Part shown: one piece after another, positions 1 to 11,900 of the stretch
Numbering within the stretch: the first letter of the stretch is position 1
How the letters are laid out: the number at the start of each line of letters is the position of its first letter
Assembly (NCBI GenBank): GCA_022494885.1
Contig: JAGVSM010000992.1
Location: 1 to 64,000, forward strand
Direction of reading: 5' to 3'
Origin: Micrasema longulum
Lineage: Eukaryota > Arthropoda > Insecta > Trichoptera > Brachycentridae
Length of the DNA: 64,000 nt
Notes under the pieces: model-generated
What the model saw: the letters and a program-made list of their open reading frames with translations, nothing else
Databases searched by the model: none
Told to the model about the DNA's origin: nothing
Made by a program: the position numbers and the translations under genes

Positions 1-373
1 GTATTAAGTGGCACTTTATGTGTATTTTGATTGATATTTCAGACATCACAAATCACAATGACAATCATTATATTAATTTACATTATGTACACTAAATTAT
101 TACTGAGAAATTGTATCTAACCCTGTCTTTTAATTAAAGCTTAGTAGTGACACATTACTTTTTATGTTGGTTGAACTTTTATGTTTAAAAAAATAGGGCT
201 TAAAATATTGAAATCTATATTCACATACTCTTTATTCAAATATTAACTTAATTTTGATATAACTATACAGCGAATACAATCATACACAAAAAATCAAGTT
301 CATTCTGCGAAGCCAAAAGATCTAAAAAAATTAAAAATAGTGTGTTATAAAATTATCGCAGAAATTTGTTTGT
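1..373. other. AT-rich sequence without recognisable gene
   Basis: No coding segment or named repeat is visible. The stretch lies directly outside the left inverted repeat of the following Tc1-like element. Confidence 0.4.
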
Positions 374-789
374 ACAAACACCTATGGACAAAAAAAGTTT
401 GCACTTATCTGCTACCCCTAACTCTAAGTTTACCTGTCCCTATTTCTTAGAAATATTTTAATAATTGCTTATTTACTTATTATATATATACGGCTTAAGC
501 CAATTACAACAGTTACATCAAGAAACAATGTATGTATTGTTTAGGATTATATTGGGTATACATTAAAGTTATTACATTTTTAAAAAGAACATCAGTCTTT
601 TATAAGCTACGTCTAAAGAAACATCGCTATGAAAATATGGAGAGTTTGGGTCAAATGTCTATCACAATAAAATCGAAAATTATTAGTCACAGGAAAATAT
701 TTCGAATCGTGAAATTTCTCATAGAACCGATTTCTCGGAGTGTTCTCTAAGAAAATTTAAAAAACTTATTAATGAAACCAGCTCTTGAC

Positions 790-1640
790 AAAAAAAAGGG
801 AAATAGTCGGCAGCGCATCACAACTCCTAGAGAGATCGGCTGATTGCCAAGCTTATCAACCAAAATCGTTTGGTCACTGCTGCAGAAATACATGGAGAGA
901 TCCAGTCTATATGTCAAACCGAGTTCTTGGTGAGGACGGTGTCTAGATTATGGAACAGGGATTCCAAGCAAAAAGCCCCGCAAAAAAACCCTTTCTAACA
1001 GAGAAAAATGAAGAAGGCTCGTCTAAATTGGGTGAAAATGCACCATTGGATGGACTATTGGAAACTAGTCATATTCTCCGATAAATCTAAATTTAATGTG
1101 TTTGGTCCGGGTGGAAAGACGATCATCTGGCAAAAATTTGGTAAAAGATTTCACCCTAAAGTATTACCCGAACCGTAAAGCATTCACCTTATGTCATGAT
1201 ATGGGGGTGCATGACAGCTTATGGTTTGGGTCCACTTCAGATAGTCCAAGGCACCATGAATGCTATACAATATAAAACAGTTTTGGAGAATCATGCATTT
1301 CCCACAGTTGAAGACATTATACAATTTAGTTCAAATCCTGTATTCCAAGATGATTCTGCGCTTTGCCATCGAGTTCGATCTGTGAGTAGATAACTTTATT
1401 TAATTAATCTAAATTTTTATAACTTGATCTGTAATATCATATGTTTGTTATAGGTTACTAAATTCAAAGAGTCTTTTGGAGTTACATCACTGAGCTGGCC
1501 TGGAAACAGCCCGGACCTTAACTCGGTGGATAATTTATGGGCAATAATGAAACAAAAAATTGCGAAGGAAGGGGCCAAAAACACCCAGGAATTGATTTAA
1601 ATCATCAACCATGTTTGGGAATATGAAATATCATTGGATA
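790..1640 (+). pseudogene. Tc1-family transposase remnant with an intron-like gap
   Basis: The N-terminal helix-turn-helix part (about 790-1000) is scrambled by stops. From 1008 the DDE region is readable (ARLNWVKMH, IFSDKSKFNVFGPGG), shifts by one frame near 1170, and continues as VMIWGCMTAYG, FQDDSALCH, then NSPDLNSVDNLW. These are Tc1 hallmarks: the FSDES-like block, the QD(N/D)xPxH block and the SPDLNPIEN-like block. Between CHRVRS and VTKFKE the reading frame is interrupted by 72 nt (1382-1453). That insert begins GTGAGT, ends TTATAG, and its removal restores the frame exactly. The upstream frameshift and stops make this a non-functional copy. Confidence 0.75.
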
Positions 1641-1775
1641 TTATAAATAATTTATATTTATCACTGCCAAAAAGGTTTTTTTTTGGGAATTAAGAGCAAA
1701 GGCAATATATATAAAAAAAATATTAAAATACAGTTGAACCCGAAAAATTTGTTATATTTTTATATTCCTCTGTTT

Positions 1776-2239
1776 AAAATATAAGTCTGTCTATGCTTTA
1801 CACAAATCTGTTAAGCAAATGGAATTATTTGCCAGGGCCAATAAAGACACAGTACCATAAATCAATTATGTCAGGTACGAGAACAATGGTGGCGGAGCTA
1901 CTATCTGAAAAAAACCCTTTTTCTAAATATGTCCTAAGCTTTTATTTTTATATTTTACTTGAAAATATAACTTAGTCGTAGTCGTCAGATCTACCAAAAC
2001 ATGTACTAAAATATAAGTCTGTCTATGCTTTACACAAATCTGTTAAGCAAATGGAATTATTTGCCAGGGCCAATAAAGACACAGTACCATAAATCAATTA
2101 TGTCAGGTACGAGAACAATGGTGGCGGAGCTACTATCTGAAAAAAACCCTTTTTCTAAATATGTCCTAAGCTTTTATTTTTATATTTTACTTGAAAATAT
2201 AACTTAGTCGTAGTCGTCAGATCTACCAAAACATGTACT
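1776..2239 (+). repeat. Exact tandem duplication, 2 x 232 bp
   Basis: The unit 1776-2007 is followed immediately by an apparently identical unit, 2008-2239. Each starts AAAATATAAGTCTGTCTATG and ends CCAAAACATGTACT. Each contains the same 60-codon open frame starting at 1793 and 2025; it resembles no family I know. The lack of divergence in an otherwise decayed element implies a very recent duplication or an assembly artefact. Confidence 0.9.
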
Positions 2240-2325
2240 AAAAAAATTCAAAGACATAAGGAATATAATTATTTTAAAATTAAGAATTATATTATAAGTG
2301 CAAACTTTTTTTTGTCCATGGGTGT

Positions 2326-2840
2326 AAAAAGAAAAACGCTTGTCCACATCAAATAAATATTTTACATAAAAAATCACTATATTATAATAGTTTGATAATT
2401 TCGAATACATAGGTACTACTCGTATTTACATTTTGCCCTATTGGACAATTATCTCTGCACTTATCTTATGCTCATTATATTGTAGTAAAACTATTTTTAA
2501 TTTTGATGGAAATTTGCACATAAATTATTGATTTGAGGTCGTTCTATTCTCTAATGGAAAATTGGAATACAAAATATGTAATATCGCTATAAATATATGT
2601 GTTATGCTCAGATATCTTAAGTAGAACAACGCAATGTTATATAAATCAGTATAATACACGCTATTTTGCTTAGATTAATCAAGAGGTCATTGTCGTTTTA
2701 CATAATATGTGTAGATACACATATAGATAATAATAATGACTAAATTAAGAATATCTTGGTAATACTTATTAAATTTAAATAGATTTTAGTACAGTTTTTG
2801 AACATGGGGTTAAAACTTCTCTTCTATTTACTACAACCAA
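2326..2840. other. AT-rich spacer, nothing recognised
   Basis: Between the Tc1-like element and the SINE. No coding potential or clear repeat boundary was found. Confidence 0.4.
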
Positions 2841-3125
2841 GTCGGCCTCGTGGTGTAATGGTCAGTGCGTTAGCCTGCCATGCAAGAGGTTTCGGGTTCG
2901 ATTCCCGACATGGTTGATATGAGATATCAATTCAAAAGGGTGTTTTCACACTAGAATATTTCATAGTCCCTGGACTAGTACCTGAAGCGTAAGACTGATC
3001 ATCTTACCTTCATAAAACAATAAAAAATATCAAGATACGCTGCGATTAGTGTACCAATGCAGTGCCCTATGCACCATTAGGTGCGGAAAGGGAATGATGA
3101 TTTATTGTTACTGTATTTTAAATAA
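2841..3125 (+). repeat. tRNA-derived SINE, copy A
   Basis: The 5' part is tRNA-like with both internal RNA polymerase III boxes: box A TGGTGTAATGG at 2851-2861 and box B GGTTCGATTCC at 2895-2905. A non-tRNA body follows, ending in an A/T-rich tail near 3125. The same unit occurs in reverse orientation at 60771-60970, which shows it is a dispersed family and not a tRNA gene. Copy A carries about 65 bp (around 3007-3072) that copy B lacks. The acceptor and anticodon stems do not pair well. Confidence 0.85.
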
Positions 3126-3962
3126 AATTGTAAATTTATAGCTGCCCCAGTAAATCAAAAGTAGTAAGACATTTTAAGAATGATTAAGACTCACAATATT
3201 ATAATTTATTACCTTTAAAAAAATGTATAGTGGTACCAAAATATTAATTAATTAAAAAAAATATTCAGATACGTACAATAAGTACACAGATTTGTATTTC
3301 TCCAAATTAGACCAGAGATAAACAAGTTTTATTGAACACATCAATTTTTTTTTTTAAATTAAAAATGTACTGGCCTGAAAATAGATATATCAATATTAAA
3401 AGTGTATTTAAATTTTCTAACAAATAAAGTTTTAGAAGTATTTTTTAAGTACTCGGTACAGTAAAACACTAAAATACTTCAGTGAAAATTTTTATAACAA
3501 TACCTATGTTTGTATTATCTAATACATTACACAATTTCTTAACTGTAAGGCACTATCACAATAATTTTGTTTACACTTATCAATAAACAAAAGACTAGGA
3601 ACAAAATTTGGTTTTAAGTTTAATAACAGACAGTACTCACATAATTTCCAACAAATCACATTCCAAATATTTACTTGCATAAATTTATTGCATATGTCAC
3701 ATTTGAAGAAGTATAAAAAATTAAGTAAATACAGATAAATATGTTTAAACAATGGCCTCATTACAAAGTAAGGTAGTCACTTTCAATGAAACTTGTTTTC
3801 GTCAATAAATAAAATATAGAAAATAACATAGGAGTATATTAAAGTTATACAATTAAGTATTAATAATATGGCCACTTTGGACATTATAACTTCAAACTGC
3901 AACTATCTACAAACCTCTAGAGAAACTAATTCTAAATAAATTTAGTTCAATCGGAAACAATA
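3126..3962 (-). other. Probable 3' UTR and flank of the SLC41 gene
   Basis: This AT-rich stretch lies downstream of the SLC41 stop codon. A minus-strand AATAAA (TTTATT on + at 3684-3689) is a possible polyadenylation signal. No other gene is visible. Confidence 0.4.
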
Positions 3963-5318
3963 TTAATCTCCCAGGTCACTGTCCTTATCACCAATAACGT
4001 ACAATACTTGGAAGGCCAAACCTAAAAATGCGGTTCCTAAGAGGTCTCCGAGAGCCGTAAGATAAGGGATAGCGGAATTATCTGGATCTATTCCCCACTT
4101 CCACATCCAGATAACTAAATAGTGACCAATAGTAAGTAGCAATAGAACTTGAGTAATAGCCGCGCACATATACACCACAATGAAGACAGGGGTAAGGGAC
4201 GTGTGGCCCGCCTGAAGGTAACTAATGGTGTAGGTGAATATCAAATGGCCGGGTACAACCATCAGCAGAAGGAGCTTGGTGGTTTTACCAAAAACGGGAC
4301 CCACAATTCCTCCAGTATGAAGACAAGTAGATAGTCGAGACGCATGCACTGCGGCCATGTTCCCTCCGACTCCATTAATAACAAGTTGAAATACCGCAAT
4401 TCCTTTGTAACTGGAAACGGTATAGTCGAGAATCAAACCTCCCACACTGCTTATAACCATTGCAGATATTACGGGAGACCATCCCTCCTCTAGGACCTGC
4501 TTTGTAAAGTGATTCTTGGATGCTGCGTATCCACACGTGGGTACGATAAAAGCCCCGGCCATAATAATTAAACCCGGGAGCAAAACATTATTTCCTAATG
4601 ATTTGTACAGTAATGATGAAATCCAAGAAAGCAGAGCTAGAGTTGTCAGGTCACCTAAACTTGCAGCAATGGGTGTTGCGACATTATCGGGGTTAATATT
4701 CATCTTCTTCGACAAAACGATAACTAGTATCATGATGCACCCGAGGACAAAGCTGGCCACTGAGGCTGTGAGAACACTGGATGCGCACAGGAGCATGGCA
4801 TGATGGATGTCCAGCTCTCCTTCAGGAACCCAACCCATTATAACAGCAGCCATGGCTGCTAGAAACCCCACCAGAACACCTTGGCACTGGATTAAACACA
4901 AGTTTCCTAAAATTAGAGGGGCCATACTCGAGTCCAAGTGCCCCATGTGAGCGTGAGTGGAAAGGCGGGATGCAAGAGTCATCTCCAAGTTTCCCTTCAG
5001 CCCTAACAGAGCGGGAACAAGAATGTAAACCTCCGAGACTTGCAGAAACACAGGCCAATGTTGCACTTTATCTAAAAGCAAACTCGCGGCTACCATCCCA
5101 AATCCGGCAAAGAGAAACGGTATAAACATCTGAACAGCTACAATCCACAAGTTTTCGGCATCTTGAGATTCCCGTCCCTTTACGTTATTATTCAACAAAT
5201 GCTCCCTATCACTATCCGAAGAATCGTCACATTTATTCTCGCTTTCTTGGGTCATTTTGTAAACTGATGAACTTTTCAATCTATGCATATTTTCCAATAT
5301 GTGTTTATACCCACTCAC
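3963..5318 (-). CDS. SLC41-family Mg2+ transporter, single-exon coding region
   Basis: A 451-residue membrane protein of the SLC41 (eukaryotic MgtE-like) family, expected to move Mg2+ across the plasma membrane. The N-terminal ~55 residues are polar and acidic (cytosolic tail with DDSSDSD). The rest is about ten hydrophobic segments arranged as two homologous halves. Half 1 has the signature GLKGNLEMTLASRLSTHAHMG and later NPDNVATPIAASLGD. Half 2 repeats it as GVGGNMAAVHASRLST and DPDNSAIPYLTALGD. The paired N-x-x-x-x-x-SR-ST and PDN-x-x-x-P-x-x-x-x-x-GD motifs are diagnostic. The length fits insect members (vertebrate SLC41A1 is about 510). The first ATG of the frame is used. The whole coding region is uninterrupted, unlike the heavily split neighbours; a 5' UTR intron cannot be excluded. 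Orthology to A1, A2 or A3 was not resolved. Confidence 0.93.
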   Translation of the reverse strand: MSGYKHILENMHRLKSSSVYKMTQESENKCDDSSDSDREHLLNNNVKGRESQDAENLWIVAVQMFIPFLFAGFGMVAASLLLDKVQHWPVFLQVSEVYILVPALLGLKGNLEMTLASRLSTHAHMGHLDSSMAPLILGNLCLIQCQGVLVGFLAAMAAVIMGWVPEGELDIHHAMLLCASSVLTASVASFVLGCIMILVIVLSKKMNINPDNVATPIAASLGDLTTLALLSWISSLLYKSLGNNVLLPGLIIMAGAFIVPTCGYAASKNHFTKQVLEEGWSPVISAMVISSVGGLILDYTVSSYKGIAVFQLVINGVGGNMAAVHASRLSTCLHTGGIVGPVFGKTTKLLLLMVVPGHLIFTYTISYLQAGHTSLTPVFIVVYMCAAITQVLLLLTIGHYLVIWMWKWGIDPDNSAIPYLTALGDLLGTAFLGLAFQVLYVIGDKDSDLGD

Positions 5319-5985
5319 TGCACACGATTTACACTAGTGGAACTAAAACTAATAAAGTTTTCACTGATATTACTGTGGTATAAATATAACGGTAGCTCAA
5401 AACTATAAATAGTCAAACGTGAGGTGCTGCGATTTTATTCTTCCCTTATAATTATGAAATATAAAATCATTAAAACCAACTTTTAAATATTATATTTATG
5501 ACGGGAGAATTTGTAAAATAAATCTATTTTAAAAAGTTTTATTATAACAATTAAATTTGTTAACTGCGCGATAAGACAAGCACTTGTAACTCACCGAATT
5601 GCGATTTACTAACTCTAAAATCTTAACCGGCTTCTATTTCAACAATGTATTTTTATTAAAGTCTTTAGACATGATTGATTGCAGTTACTAGTCTCCAAAA
5701 CTCGAATCCGAACTGACAAACCTACGAACGGCACACGTCTGACAGGTGGCTGACAGCTGATTTACCATAGACAATATGATGAATAATGTGCATCGTTCAA
5801 ATATAGGTCCATGACTTACATTGGTGGCGGTTGATTTTGTGTGTTGTAGAAAATTATAATTGTGTATCCTATATTTTCAATTGAAAATAACATACTAATT
5901 TGTTAAAAAACAGTTGGTTGGTATAATATTTTTTTACTTTGAAGTGGTTATAGTAAAATTACTTTGTTTTAGATAATTTTAGTCC
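5319..5985. promoter_or_regulatory. 5' flank of SLC41, probable promoter region
   Basis: Upstream of the SLC41 ATG on the minus strand. It becomes locally GC-richer at about 5700-5770, with clustered E-box-like CAGGTG and CAGCTG words. No TATA box or initiator can be assigned with confidence. Confidence 0.25.
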
Positions 5986-7560
5986 TGAGTCCCTTGAGTA
6001 GGTTGTGGAGTTCACCAACAAGCTAGCCCCGCAGACCGCGAAAAACTGGAATGAGTCTCTCTATTGGTACCTACCAGTTTACTAATAGAAGCTGGTTGGA
6101 TCATAGCTTTGGTTTAGATGAACTGAAGACTATTCTGGCCAGACTTACCAACTCAGCTCCGGCGATTGACGGTACCCTATATAGTTTTATCCAACACAAC
6201 AGTGATCCTACCCTCTCCTACATCTTATCACTGATCAATACGATGTGATTTTTGAATAAGGAAGCATCCCTCTTTCATGAAAAACCTAATCCATCAACCC
6301 AATCCTTAAACCCAACAAAGACCAAAATTTTGGGTCTTCCTACCGCCCCATAGCCCTCTCCTCCATATTGTTGAAAGTGGCGGAACACGCGGTTAGACAA
6401 CTCTTGGACTGGTTTGTGTGGAGCTCGAAAACTCTCCTCAAATCTCAATTTGGATTCAGGAAAAGAAAGAAAAACCGAAAAACGTTTCAATTCTGACATC
6501 CAAGATCAGAGCCGCTCTGATTAAAAAAGATTTTTAATAGGAGTCTGTCTGGATGTAAGTAGTAACAATGTTATTATTTATATTCTATAAACTAAAATGC
6601 CGTGAATCGAAATCCCGCGAAAGCTCACGTCTTTCATAGCAAATTGGATTATTTCCAAAAAGGTAGAAATCAGTGTTTGCCATCATGTTGCGGTGGAGAG
6701 AGAGAGCAAGGGACTGCCTCAGGGTTCTGTTCTGAGCTCAGTTCTCTACAATATCTATACGCATGACATCAGCGACATTGTTCCTATGGAGGCCAGTTTG
6801 CTTCAGTACGTGGATGATTTCTTCATGTATGTAAATGGGAAGGACCCAAACAATCTGGAAAATGTTCTAAATTTAGGTATAAGTAACATCAAGAATCCGT
6901 TAGTAGAACATGACTTCTATTAATTCATGATCTATCGACGAAAGTAATGCCATAACTTTTTGTAGACAGCGAAAAATCTCAACCATAAAAATTCAGCATG
7001 GAGATGAGATAGTCCCTTTTACGACACAGATTAAGTTCTTAGGAATAATTTTGGACACTCATCTTACATGGAACTCATATATAAACCATATTAAAAACAA
7101 GTGTCAAGCCGGATTGAATACGTTAAGAGCAGTCTTGTGAGTATGGTGGGGAAGCCACCATTTTATACAGCGACTTTTTTACACTGCATGTATCCGGAGC
7201 CATCTCAATTATGTCTTGTTTTTTTTAGAACCATGTTCAAAAAAGAATCTCCAAAGATTCGACCGGATCCAATCTCAAAGTCTTAAACAAGTCATCGGAG
7301 CAATTAAGTACTCTCTAGTTCAAGCTTTAAAAGTAGAGGCTTTTGATTTTCTGATTCCCCACTTGGAATGAGAAGACAATGTTTGGCGGATAGGTTTTGG
7401 CTAAAATACTCCTTATAAAAAAGCATTCGTACGTTGATCCCAGCAGCATTTCTACACTTTAAAACGACACAACACGGCATAGTTAAATTCAAATTGGGAG
7501 TTGCGTACTGAGCGACATCTAAAAACAAACTAATAGGTCAAAACGTAAAACTACTCCAAC
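5986..7560 (+). pseudogene. Degenerate jockey-like non-LTR retrotransposon (reverse transcriptase)
   Basis: Fragments of one reverse transcriptase run along the + strand in shifting frames. The linker and RT start lie at about 6050-6250 (FGLDELKTILARLTNSAPAIDG). The finger region with a YRPIALSS-like block is at about 6290-6510, the GLPQGSVLSSVLYNIY block at 6710-6770, and the YVDD active-site box at about 6805. The thumb block KFLGIILDTHLTWNS is at about 7035-7080, with C-terminal sequence to about 7560. Multiple stops and frameshifts show it is dead. A related piece recurs at 56145-56275. Confidence 0.8.
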
Positions 7561-8970
7561 TATAATTCAGAAGTTATTTTTGAAGCTATGTATAATATTA
7601 TATTCCAATCAACTATAAGTTTGCGACAATACTTATAGGCAAAAATAATAATATTTTTTGTAAGTTTATCGATATTTTTTCATAATAAATTTGTAAATAA
7701 GTATTAAACGTATTAATGATGAAAAAGATTTGAAAATTGTTTTCAGATGGCTTGTTTTATCCTTCACAAAAATCCTGGCTACACGGATATATGTAATGTA
7801 CTCAACACCGACTAAATGAACGTACTGCACAAAAATAAAAGCATATAAACTGCCACAGTAAAAAACGCAGAGGCATGAATCAATTTTATTTTTTACTGTT
7901 TATGTGAATAGTCATTATTCATTATTTACATTTAGATTATTATTATTATTTACAACGGCACTTTTTTATTATTTTTGCATGGCTTTAGTTTTTGTATTTG
8001 ATAGTCAATTGAACAACTCAAGCTACGGAATGCTACGGAACCAGCGAGCTTGCCCAGGGGCGCTATTTTAAACCACTCTCGCGGCACGTGAAAACAGTTT
8101 TTCTCGTGTATTTTGGATGTAATTTGGAGATAATACGGCCGCGAGAGCGATTGGAATATCAGCTCAACACTCAACACCGCTAACCTGATTTCACTTTGAT
8201 CTTTACAAATATTTTTTTTATAGCAACTAAAGTACCTACACGTCAACACGTTTATTAGCGGTCAGCAACATTCAAATACTGCTAGCCTTTTCTTGGCCTT
8301 CATCACTACTTGTTAGACAAAGATAGAGTATACGATTTGTAGTAATCACGAAGAGTTAAGCGCTAGTAACAAATGAGAAAGTTTTTCAACATACCCGTTT
8401 GACGTATGAATTTTGCTTCGATGGCTGCTTTTGCGGGTGGTGCATTAGTACGACGTGTTATAAATTAATACAGGTGATTGCAAATTTTGGTGCCGAATCA
8501 TTATTATGTATTTGAACAGTGAATATTTTTTCAATTGTTTGTTCCACTGATTTGGTTGAATTTTGTTTATCGTTCGTAGTAACGCAAAATACGTTTGTCT
8601 ACCTGGCTCATTAAACCTGTATTATAACTTAAAACAATAAATACGGATCTGAATTCAAATAATTTATACATATATTAATTGATACGTGCAATATATTGTT
8701 TATATGTATTTAATTGTGATTTTGTTCCAAATACTTTAGTACCTTTTGTCTGGTTTAAGTTAACTGAGGCTACTTGTTTCAGGTGTTTTTTTAGGTTTTA
8801 GTTTAAACCCGTGTTCAATTGTAACCCTTAAATTAAAAATGACTTCATTGCGGTAACCCCTGTTCTGGATCTAGTTTGTGAATTAATCACATTTATAATT
8901 TAAAAATAGTGCTGTAAATGAGACAAGTTTACATGACAGTATAACAGTGTTGACCCCTTACTTAATAAAC
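7561..8970. promoter_or_regulatory. 5' flank and probable 5' UTR of the GalNAc-transferase gene
   Basis: Mostly AT-rich. Around 8072-8146 a short inverted pair, CTCTCGCGGC and GCCGCGAGAG, flanks about 55 bp. A similar CTCTCGCGGCCGTATTATCT occurs at about 34765-34785, so this is probably a dispersed element. No TATA box or transcription start can be assigned. Confidence 0.3.
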
Positions 8971-11900
8971 ATGTTTCGGAGTAAAATCAGAATCCATACG
9001 TGCCGCATCATCCTCCTGACATCTTTAGTGTGGCTAATGATAGATGTAGTTCTCCTAATGTTTTATGCGGATTGCCTCGGTTCGTGGGACTGCGGAAAGA
9101 AGCCCGGGGAATATGATGCCATGGTAAGTTAACTCAAAATACACTACTTTATAATGAATAACCAAAATAACCAAACAAACGGTATCAAAATCAATTAAAT
9201 CAAAATATTAACTCAAACTCTAGGAATGATTTCAAGAGTTTTTATATTTTTGTTTTTGTGTCGACATGGAATTTTAATAGAATCTCGATGATAGATTAAA
9301 AGCAAAATAAAGGACAACTGATAATGATAAACCTTATTTTACATTAAAAGTGTGCATTTCTTTAAAACAATCTCAACAATAATTCCACTATGATTCTATA
9401 CTTTGTTCACATTTTGCAAATGAAAATTAGGCCTTTGAAAACTAACTTCCTCACTTGAAAATACTGCTGAACATGCAGAAGGTTTAAAATGAATAAAATG
9501 CACATTGTGTAATTTTTAAAACTAACGTGACCTTTTAGTTTCAATGGGTTAATTACCTTGAACTGTCATAATTTCCCTCTAAAGATAAATTTGTTTTATT
9601 GGATTATTAAAGTGTATTTTTTTGTAAAATCAACTTACAAAAAGTTCATTTTGTTAAATGGATGGAGTAGTAAATGTTAACCAATTTTTTGTATAATTTG
9701 TTATATGTTAAAATAGTGAAATACTATTTACGTATGCCTAAAATGAATCGTTATTTCATGATTTAAGTAACTGTTATTACATAGTTTTACCCTGTAATAG
9801 TTTTTTTTACAGATAAGATAGACCAAGGTATTTTAAATAAAAAATCAAGTTAATTGAATGTATTAAATTTTTTATATCTTTTGCTCCTGATTTTGTAAAA
9901 GGCTTTAATAACAAAATAAAATACTAAATGATGACAAAAATCAGTTGTCCCCTGTAATAAAAAAGTGTTTCTTATTATTTCTGACTCCAAAACTTTGTTC
10001 TTAAACATTCCAATAATACACAGACCCATTTCTTCATCAAAACTTATGAATTTGTTAGCCTTAAACCCTTATGTAAAATACTCCCTTGGGATTGTAAAAA
10101 TGTTATTTCCTTGCATCAATACATCCACGGTAAAGCTTGCACAATACATTCACTGTTAAGCTTGCACAATACATTAGAAGAAATCAACCTGTGGATATAA
10201 AATATGAAAGCAATACGATAAGTTATATGAATCATAACAACAAAATAATAATATAAGTGTCTATGAACATTTTTATTTATAATTTTTTTGTGAAAAAATC
10301 TTTCATTGTTAAATATTTTATACCAATATGTTAAAGATGGCGCTCTTCATTAGTATTTTTCTTTTTAATTTCTTCAGGTGCAAGCTAGTCACTTGAAATC
10401 TGAAGATGATCACAAGTTCCACAGTAATGGGAAACGGGACTCACTAGAACATGGCAATAAGCACTCCCAACATAGTGACGAGGGAGCCATTCACCACATG
10501 GATCTCTATCCTCCCTCCAGACTGAAGAGGTGGGATCCAGCGCCTGTTGTCACCGAGCACGCGGGCTCAGCAGGAGAAATGGGTCAGTTCTTATATTTAC
10601 ATTTTATTTATCACCGCATTATGGATATTAAAAACCAGATAAATGTATCAACAAAATGTACATTTTATAATAGGATATTACAACATAAAATTAATTATTT
10701 ACTAATCAAAATCTGCAGGAAATAAGATAAACACTGCTATGAAATTTTAGACCACATTGATCTTAATTTGGATATTACAATATGAGTGTAAGATTTATTT
10801 GCTCACCTTAATATTGTAAAATAACAATATGTATTGTATTAGAATCGCAGACTCACGGATCAGAGGTTCGAGGTTCAAACCCCACTCTGCCACAACTTTA
10901 TTCCCATTTTCTAATAGTAAGTTATTTACAACTCGTAAAAAATGGCCCCCAAAATTGAAGTAATTGGAAAAATAATATTTCTTCTTTTTTTTAAAATTCT
11001 TATGTTCAAAACTAATTTACATATTAGAAATACTTAATTGTTATTTTGTATTACAAAGTTCTTTTTTTATTGAAAGATAGTGCTCCGCTTAGACAAATCT
11101 CTTGAGTCTTTATCTTTGAAGTTTTTTGAAGTTTGCTCCTCAAGCAGTTGAAATGTTCAAAACATTTTGTTATAAATTACTAACTTAATCTCCATTATCT
11201 TTGTCAATAGGTAACACAGTTTTGTTTGCCTATTACCTAATAAATGATAACTTTAAAAAAAAATATTCTTAAATTCATATTCTGCTCACCACACACAATG
11301 TTTAATACTCACAATTTTTTTAAATGTTATCTAATTTTAATTATGTCTCATAGCTCTCTTAATTTTTATAACTTGAATCATTGTTTTTTTTCCTTATCAT
11401 TTCTGGATTGAACTTCTGTTTTAGTATTTATATAAGTTGCATAAATCAATTTCTTATTTGTTTTTTTATATAAACATATGGGTAATATTATTGTAAAAAC
11501 AGGTGGTGGACTATTCCGTTATGTAAACGTAGTACCTTATCACAGGCAATATAATTTAATATTTTTAGATAGTATATATATGTTCATTAGAAATGTAAAA
11601 ACCACAATCAAATCACTAAATTAAAAAAGCGTTTGACAATAAATTTATTCAAAATAAAATTGTATATAAAAAATAACAATTTTCTTTTTAAACTTTTCTG
11701 TTATGTACTTATTTATGTATTGTTTTCAAAAGCCAGTTTAGTAATATTGTTTTTTGTGGAGCAAGCTGCATTTTTTCAATGTTCTTGTCTGATTATTACC
11801 CAATTTACAAGGAATCTTATTACACGCAACATTTCATTATTTTTCATGTTCAGTTGACAATTGATTCTGAAAGAAGAGTTAAATAATTGAAGTTGAGATG

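Larger units (their letters stand above)
374..2325 (+). mobile_element. Decayed Tc1-like DNA transposon
   Basis: An imperfect terminal inverted repeat of about 32 bp is visible. The left arm lies at about 374-408 (core ATGGACAAAAAAAGTTTGCA) and the right arm at about 2294-2325 is its reverse complement. A TA dinucleotide sits at each outer edge, as expected for Tc1/mariner target sites. Transposase remnants occupy about 790-1640 on the + strand. Between the left arm and the transposase, 478-532 resembles 60448-60505, a dispersed repeat. Between the transposase and the right arm lies an exact 232-bp tandem duplication. The exact outer bases are uncertain because the arms differ by small indels. 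Confidence 0.65.

Noticed and set aside
2841..2916. A functional tRNA gene
   Set aside because: Box A and box B are present, but stems pair poorly, the sequence continues into a SINE body, and a second copy exists at 60771-60970.
4822..5058. Open frame antiparallel/overlapping the SLC41 coding region
   Set aside because: A shadow frame of a clear transporter gene; no independent family similarity. The + strand frames at 4149-4334 and 4516-4803 were rejected for the same reason.
8947..8970. Upstream extension of the GalNAc-transferase N-terminus
   Set aside because: The frame is open but begins with GTG and TTG codons; the first ATG, at 8971, matches the start of the family.
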